NCBI GenBank assembly: GCA_001819095.1
Contig: MHLS01000032.1
Coordinates: 29,834-38,553 of the forward strand
Length of the DNA stretch: 8,720 nt
Origin: Candidatus Lloydbacteria bacterium RIFCSPLOWO2_02_FULL_54_12
Lineage (GTDB): Bacteria > Patescibacteriota > Minisyncoccia > Phycocordibacterales > UBA6899
Direction of reading: 5' to 3'
Below, piece after piece: positions 4,593-8,720 of the stretch; within the stretch, counting starts at the first letter, position 1, and every line of letters begins with the position of its first letter. The notes beneath the pieces were generated by a model, which saw only the letters and a program-made list of their open reading frames with translations, ran no database searches and was not told where the DNA came from. Both the position numbers and the translations under genes were made by a program.

Positions 4593-5786
4593 ATGTCCTT
4601 GTTTCAGCGTAAGGGGGGCGGGGGAGGGCGTTCGGTCGCTATTTTTGATATCGGAAGCGGTTCGATCGGTGGCGCATTCGTCAGTTTGCACCACGACAAA
4701 CCACCGGAGATCATCTTTACCGCGCGGCGCAATATTCCCGTTCAGGCGGAGATAAATTTTCAACGATTCCTCGAATCGATGGGAAAAACCCTTGAGAGCC
4801 TTGCATTCACGATGCAGAAGGCGGGAGGAGGGGTCGCCGTGGGAGAGGCATATTTCATACTGGCATCGCCTTGGTACGCTTCGCAAACGCGTCTCGTTCG
4901 TTACAGTCAGGAAACGCCCTTTACGGTGACGAAGAAAGGCATCGAGAAACTCATCGAGAAAGAAATTCTTTCATTCCGCAACTCCAAACTCTTTGCGCAC
5001 CTAAAAACAGACGAGGCACCGCCCGAGATCATGGAGTCGAAGAATATCCAGATCAAATTGAACGGCTACGAAGTCACTAAGCCGTACGGCCATAAAGCGT
5101 CCGAGCTCGAGGTCGCGGTCTATGTGAGCATGATCCCCGCAAACATTCGAAATCTGATTAAAGACTCGATTACGCGATTCTGGCGTCCTTCGACGACGCA
5201 TTTCTCCTCGTTCTCGCTCACCGCGTTTGATGCGATACGGAGCATCTTCCCCGACGAACCGAGTTTCCTCTTCATGGATATCGCCGGCGAAGTGACGGAC
5301 ATCTCGCTTGCAAAAGACAACATTCTCCTCGAATCCATGTCGTTCCCGTCGGGAAAGAACATGCTCATTCGCGCCGTCGCCGACGGACTCAAGATTACAC
5401 CTGCCTTGGCCGCCTCCGAACTTGACCTTTACGCGCAGAACGCGGGAACACCGGAGCACATGAAGAGGGTCGGGGAGATCGTCAAAAGAACTACGGACGG
5501 ATGGCGGGTCTTCTTCAAGGACGCGCTCGTGCGTTTCGCCGCGGAGTTCCCGATACCGCGCATCATTTTCTATACTGCCGACGACAATGTGAGCCAATGG
5601 TTCGAGGCGACAATCAAAGAGACAAAATTCGCGCGCTTTGCGGAAGTCGAAGAGGGATTCACGGTGCGCGCGCTGGGAAACACGTTCCTCAATACTTTTG
5701 TTCATACCGCTTCGCCGGATTTCCAAGATCCTTTTCTTTCCATTGAGGCGATCTTCGCGAACAAGATCTCATCATTAACAAAATAA
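4593..5786 (+). CDS. Actin-like ATPase of the PilM/FtsA type
   Basis: A 397-residue soluble cytoplasmic protein of the actin/Hsp70-fold superfamily. After a short basic, Gly-rich start (SLFQRKGGGGGR), AIFDIGSGSIGGA (16-28) is the phosphate-1 loop. FLFMDIAGEVTDISL (D229, G232, D236) is phosphate-2, SFPSGKNMLIRAV (S250 to about 262) follows it, and RIIFYTADD (from 323) occupies the place of the adenosine motif. The insertion between phosphate-1 and phosphate-2 has the size expected for a PilM/FtsA subdomain. PilM is the cytoplasmic scaffold of type IV pili that binds the N-terminus of PilN; FtsA ties FtsZ to the membrane. No FtsA-type amphipathic C-terminal helix is obvious, so I favour PilM-like. 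An in-frame extension upstream to 4413 is rejected because it runs through the palindrome array and lacks family similarity. The next gene follows after 11 nt, so the two are co-transcribed. Confidence 0.85.
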   Translation: MSLFQRKGGGGGRSVAIFDIGSGSIGGAFVSLHHDKPPEIIFTARRNIPVQAEINFQRFLESMGKTLESLAFTMQKAGGGVAVGEAYFILASPWYASQTRLVRYSQETPFTVTKKGIEKLIEKEILSFRNSKLFAHLKTDEAPPEIMESKNIQIKLNGYEVTKPYGHKASELEVAVYVSMIPANIRNLIKDSITRFWRPSTTHFSSFSLTAFDAIRSIFPDEPSFLFMDIAGEVTDISLAKDNILLESMSFPSGKNMLIRAVADGLKITPALAASELDLYAQNAGTPEHMKRVGEIVKRTTDGWRVFFKDALVRFAAEFPIPRIIFYTADDNVSQWFEATIKETKFARFAEVEEGFTVRALGNTFLNTFVHTASPDFQDPFLSIEAIFANKISSLTK

Positions 5787-5797
5787 CAAAAAAGACG

Positions 5798-7357
5798 ATG
5801 GCAAAATATTTGATAGAGGATATCATTCCGCCGGAGAAGAAACACCGCGCACCCGCCAAGAAAAAAACAGGTGCGGGGCGAAGCGTACACATCGAGAAAG
5901 AAGAGCGGCCGGCTCCGGAGATCAAAAAGACCATCAGTGAAGCGTATCCGGAAAATCCTCGCGAGATACTCGTCGACCAGATGAAGAACGCCGCACCTCT
6001 CGAACAGACGGCCGAGAGTACGCCTGCCCCGAAGGAGACGCCCAGAGAAGAGGCGGCGCCCGCCCTAGGAATGGGTACGTGGTCCAACGACCTTTCCGTC
6101 AAAGGAGAGGCGCCCGCGACCGAAACCTCCGCCCACTTTCCTCCGCAATTTCCGGAATACGGCAGGAAGGACGGGGTATACGACGAGGGGAGGGGTGGCA
6201 TGCGCTCGTGGTTGCCGTGGCTCATCGGGGTTGCCGTTGTTATTGTGGTCGGATGGTTTTCGCTCGGTTTCTTCGCAGGCGCTACCGTTACCGTCGTTCC
6301 GAAACATGAACAGCTCCCTCTCCCGCTCGACCAAAAGTTCACCGCAGTCAAAACAGAGACGACCGGCAAGCTCGCCTACGCCATCATGATCGAGACCGCT
6401 TCATCTTCGGCCGAAGTTCCCGCGACCGGAGAAAAGTCGGTGACCACAAAGGCATCGGGGCAGATCGTCATCTTCAACGAACAAACCACCGCGCAACGCC
6501 TGATCAAGAACACCCGCTTTCAGGCGCCGAGCGGAAAGATTTATCGCATCAGCGACTCCATTACCATTCCGAAAAGCACCGTCTTGAACGGAGCGATTAA
6601 GCCCGGCTCGCTTGAGGTAACGGTGTATGCCGACGAAGCCGGACCGGAATATAATTCGCCGCCGGTCGACTTTACAGTACCCGGATTGAAGAATTCAAAG
6701 ATCTACGAGAAAGTCTACGCACGTTCGAAAGGACCGCTCGCCGGAGGTGCGTCCGGAGTGGTCAAAACCGTGTCCGATCAGGATCTCAAAAATGCCGGCG
6801 ACGACCTGCGTATCCAGCTCGAAACGAAATTGCGTGCAAAAGCGCGCGGCAATTTGGCGACGAGTCAGATCGCGTACGACAAAGGCATCGTTGTCACGCT
6901 CCAACCGCCCAAACTGGTGAGCACTCCGGCCTCCGCGGACAACAAAGCCGTCGTTTCGGCCGAGGGATCGATCGCCGTCGTCACTTTCAAGCGCGCAGAC
7001 CTTACGCGCGCGATCGTGGCTGTTCTTGCGCCGGAGAGCGTCGCCGATCCTGTGGAGGTGAAGAATTTGGACACACTCAACTTCGCCATGGAAGCGCAAA
7101 AAAACGATGCGCTCCTCGCAGGGAGTTCGATCAACTTCACGCTCCAAGGAACCCCTGAACTGTATTGGACCGTCGACGAAGCTGTTGTGAAGGCCGCGTT
7201 ACTCGGTCTTCCCAAAGCGCGTTTCGACGAGAAGATCTCGCAATATTCTTCGGTTCAAAAAGCCAGAGCATCCATCCGTCCGCTTTGGAGAATGTCCTTT
7301 CCTGAAGATCCGGAAAAGATCTCGATCGTTCTTGTTGACAGTCTTCCGAACCGATAG
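5798..7357 (+). CDS. Single-pass membrane protein with baseplate-J-like exported region
   Basis: 519 residues. Residues 1-134 are a cytoplasmic, charged, Pro/Ala/Glu-rich, probably disordered tail that opens with AKYLIEDIIPPEKK. Residues 138-160 (WLPWLIGVAVVIVVGWFSLGFF) are one membrane helix preceded by Arg, giving N-in/C-out topology. The exported part of about 360 residues is beta-rich. Its segment from about 219 to 320 (SGQIVIFNEQT..., TRFQAPSGKIYRISDSITIP, PGSLEVTVYADEAGPEYN, GGASG) resembles the beta domain annotated baseplate-J-like in CPR proteins; this comes from memory, not a search. Directly behind the PilM-like gene, it is a good candidate for its membrane partner, occupying the place PilN has in type IV pilus operons, though it is not PilN by sequence. 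The start is the first ATG after the upstream stop, with no SD (A-rich leader). Exact function unknown. Confidence 0.85.
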   Translation: MAKYLIEDIIPPEKKHRAPAKKKTGAGRSVHIEKEERPAPEIKKTISEAYPENPREILVDQMKNAAPLEQTAESTPAPKETPREEAAPALGMGTWSNDLSVKGEAPATETSAHFPPQFPEYGRKDGVYDEGRGGMRSWLPWLIGVAVVIVVGWFSLGFFAGATVTVVPKHEQLPLPLDQKFTAVKTETTGKLAYAIMIETASSSAEVPATGEKSVTTKASGQIVIFNEQTTAQRLIKNTRFQAPSGKIYRISDSITIPKSTVLNGAIKPGSLEVTVYADEAGPEYNSPPVDFTVPGLKNSKIYEKVYARSKGPLAGGASGVVKTVSDQDLKNAGDDLRIQLETKLRAKARGNLATSQIAYDKGIVVTLQPPKLVSTPASADNKAVVSAEGSIAVVTFKRADLTRAIVAVLAPESVADPVEVKNLDTLNFAMEAQKNDALLAGSSINFTLQGTPELYWTVDEAVVKAALLGLPKARFDEKISQYSSVQKARASIRPLWRMSFPEDPEKISIVLVDSLPNR

Positions 7358-7413
7358 AGAGGCGCGCCACTCCGTCGCATTACGCTCCCGCTTGCCGAAA
7401 AAGATAAAAAACC

Positions 7414-7884
7414 GTGAAAACACGTCTCGACAAAAAAGTAGCGGTTGCCGGTCTCCTCGCGGTCGCAGCGTTGACATACTTTGCTTTTCTCGGCTGGTCT
7501 CCCTCCGAAGAGGAGGTCAGTGCCGAAGATCGGCGCGCGGTGCTTTCGCCGCCCTCAAGCGACACTCCCGACGGGAGAAAGGATTATCGCAGTGTGGTGG
7601 AAAGAGTCGCGAAAGCATCCGACACGCTCACGATCGGCGAACACTGCAGTATGGACCCGCTTGTGCTCCGATTCACCGAAGGAGCAACGCTCACGGTCAC
7701 CAACACCGACACTCTCCCGCATACGATCGCGTTTGCCGACGGAAAGGTCTTTGTGCTGGCACCCGGCTACAAGAAACAGCTCGACATCACGGGGGTTTTC
7801 GGAAAAAGTGCAGGCATTCATCGCTATCGTTGTGACGATATATCAAAAGAAGAGAGTGTCGGCGTGCTGCTCATCACGCGATAA
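7414..7884 (+). CDS. Membrane-anchored cupredoxin-like protein
   Basis: 156 residues. GTG is the only usable start: a TAA lies three codons upstream in frame and the hydrophobic segment begins directly after it. Residues 9-27 form a membrane anchor or signal sequence after MKTRLDKK. A polar linker runs to about 68, and a cupredoxin-like beta-sandwich covers about 70-156. Candidate metal ligands are C78 (GEHCSMDP), H103 (LPHTIAF) and C140 (YRCDD), with H77 and H136 close by. The usual C-x(2-4)-H-x(3-5)-M end of plastocyanin-type domains is missing; C140 is followed by DDISKEESVG. Metal binding, if any, would therefore use a different ligand set. It would act outside the cytoplasmic membrane. 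It follows the 5798 gene after 56 nt, and the next gene starts 17 nt later. Alternative: a structural beta-sandwich without metal. Confidence 0.8.
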   Translation: MKTRLDKKVAVAGLLAVAALTYFAFLGWSPSEEEVSAEDRRAVLSPPSSDTPDGRKDYRSVVERVAKASDTLTIGEHCSMDPLVLRFTEGATLTVTNTDTLPHTIAFADGKVFVLAPGYKKQLDITGVFGKSAGIHRYRCDDISKEESVGVLLITR

Positions 7885-7901
7885 GTAAAAAGACCAACAT
7901 C

Positions 7902-8720
7902 ATGGAATCCTTCACGTCAGCAAATAGCCGGATCGCCCTCTCACTCTTTTTTTTACCGCTCGCTTTTCTTTTCTTTACCCCCGTCGCTTTCGCCGCGCCG
8001 GATATCACCGCGCCCTTCATCGGGCTTTCGGGAGACCTTGTCTTAAATCGCACGATTACGTTCTCGGGAGATGTGTGGAATAGGGGGGAGGGTATGACCA
8101 CCGCCAACTCCTACGCGTTAGTCCGGATCGGCGGCCCCGCCCAGATCACCAATCGGGGAAATTACGTCACTGTTGCGGGGATCTACGCCTATACTTCGTC
8201 GAACAATGGCTCGTTGTCCGGCAACTCTTTTGAGGTCTTCGATATCTCTGCTCCGACGGCGCCCGAGCGGGTGACGGGGGAAGGTGCGGATCCTTCTCCG
8301 TACGGCGATATCGTCGTCGTGGGCGACGAGGCATACGTTGCGACACGAGGCGGTCTTTCGCCGCTTCAGGTCTTCGTCCTCTCAAGCCTGCCGAGCTCGC
8401 TTCTCTCGGAGGGCGGCGTCAATATTTCCGAGGATGTCGGAACCGGTGTCACGTACAAGGCACCCTATCTCTATGTGTCGGGATTCTCCGGAAGGGCGAT
8501 ACAGATATACGACGTCGCCGCGGATCCCTTGTCGCCCGCTTTTCAAGGAAGCGCGGTCTCAACGCTAACTAATACGCTCGCACGCACTATCGCCGTCAAA
8601 GATAACTATGCGTATGTGCTCGGGAACAGGAGTATCGGCGGCGGATTCCTTGAAGTGTTCGATGTCGCCTATCCCATCGATACGCAAAGTGTCACGCAGT
8701 TCACATTTCCGGAGTCGTTT
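7902..8720 (+). CDS. Secreted LVIVD-type beta-propeller protein, 5' part (3' end outside window)
   Basis: An open frame from ATG 7902 to the window end, 273 codons without a stop, so the gene is truncated by the window. Residues 1-31 are a signal peptide: polar start, hydrophobic core LSLFFLPLAFLFF, cleavage likely after AFA. Residues 33-76 (DITAPFIGLSGDLVLNRTITFSGDVWNRG) look like a CARDB-type Ig-like beta domain. From about 88 onward there are repeated units of the form Y-hydrophobic-V-aG...F-E-V-F-D-I-S-x-P-x-x-P: YVTVAGIYAY with FEVFDISAPTAP, then VVVGDEAYVATRG with LQVFVLSS, APYLYVSGFSG with IQIYDVAADPLSP, and DNYAYVLGN with FLEVFDVAYP. These fit LVIVD repeats, which build surface beta-propellers. 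It follows the cupredoxin-like gene after 17 nt, and no SD is clear. Function is unknown; adhesion or surface structure is a guess. Confidence 0.85.
   Translation, partial: MESFTSANSRIALSLFFLPLAFLFFTPVAFAAPDITAPFIGLSGDLVLNRTITFSGDVWNRGEGMTTANSYALVRIGGPAQITNRGNYVTVAGIYAYTSSNNGSLSGNSFEVFDISAPTAPERVTGEGADPSPYGDIVVVGDEAYVATRGGLSPLQVFVLSSLPSSLLSEGGVNISEDVGTGVTYKAPYLYVSGFSGRAIQIYDVAADPLSPAFQGSAVSTLTNTLARTIAVKDNYAYVLGNRSIGGGFLEVFDVAYPIDTQSVTQFTFPESF

Noticed and set aside
5001..5726. Minus-strand ORF of 241 codons opposite the actin-like gene
   Set aside because: Arg/Glu/His-rich shadow of a gene with clear actin-fold motifs on the + strand; no domain or start signal of its own.
5689..6369. Minus-strand ORF of 226 codons
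   Set aside because: Overlaps the end of one well-supported + strand gene and the start of the next; its composition is that of an antisense reading.
7332..7835. Plus-strand ORF of 167 codons overlapping the cupredoxin-like gene
   Set aside because: Very Arg/Ser/His-rich, begins inside the previous gene, and competes with a frame that has a signal anchor and a cupredoxin pattern.

Overview
The window looks like a piece of a Patescibacteria (CPR, Parcubacteria-type) genome of moderate GC. The reasons are: a compact AlaRS that stops right after the editing domain, single-gene housekeeping loci without their usual neighbours (UMP kinase with no frr behind it), no clear Shine-Dalgarno sequence before any start codon, and an envelope cluster of families I associate with that radiation. 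All genes I accept lie on the + strand. The lineage assignment is an inference from protein content; no rRNA is present to confirm it.

Layout. 1-359: C-terminal half of UMP kinase (pyrH). 360-506: short gap with a good extended -10 promoter and a possible eight-codon leader ORF. 507-1709: an unrecognised protein with amidoligase (GCS/GS-fold carboxylate-amine ligase)-like motifs. It overlaps by 17 nt a tsaC/sua5-type threonylcarbamoyl-AMP synthase (1693-2283), which carries an apparent in-frame 14-residue insertion encoded by a palindromic DNA element. 2307-4184: alaS, with an internal stretch that is clearly more AT-rich than its flanks. 4185-4592: a 408-nt gene-free stretch holding a hairpin, two extra degenerate copies of the last 14 codons of alaS, a cluster of six 13-nt quasi-palindromes arranged as nested inverted repeats, and a promoter just before the next start codon. 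4593-8720: an apparent envelope operon: an actin-like PilM/FtsA-type ATPase, a membrane-anchored protein with a baseplate-J-like exported region, a membrane-anchored cupredoxin-like protein, and the 5' part of a secreted LVIVD beta-propeller-like protein that runs off the window.

How the genes relate. The first half is housekeeping (pyrimidine nucleotide synthesis, tRNA t6A modification, alanine charging), with the amidoligase-like gene possibly translationally coupled to tsaC. The second half is probably a cell-surface module: a cytoplasmic actin-like protein, a single-pass partner with a short conserved-looking cytoplasmic N-terminus (a possible docking peptide, as PilN has for PilM), and exported beta-rich proteins. 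The most unusual signals are in the DNA between and inside genes: the serial alaS 3' ends with mostly synonymous differences, the AAGGTnnnACCTT array, and the palindrome inserted into tsaC.
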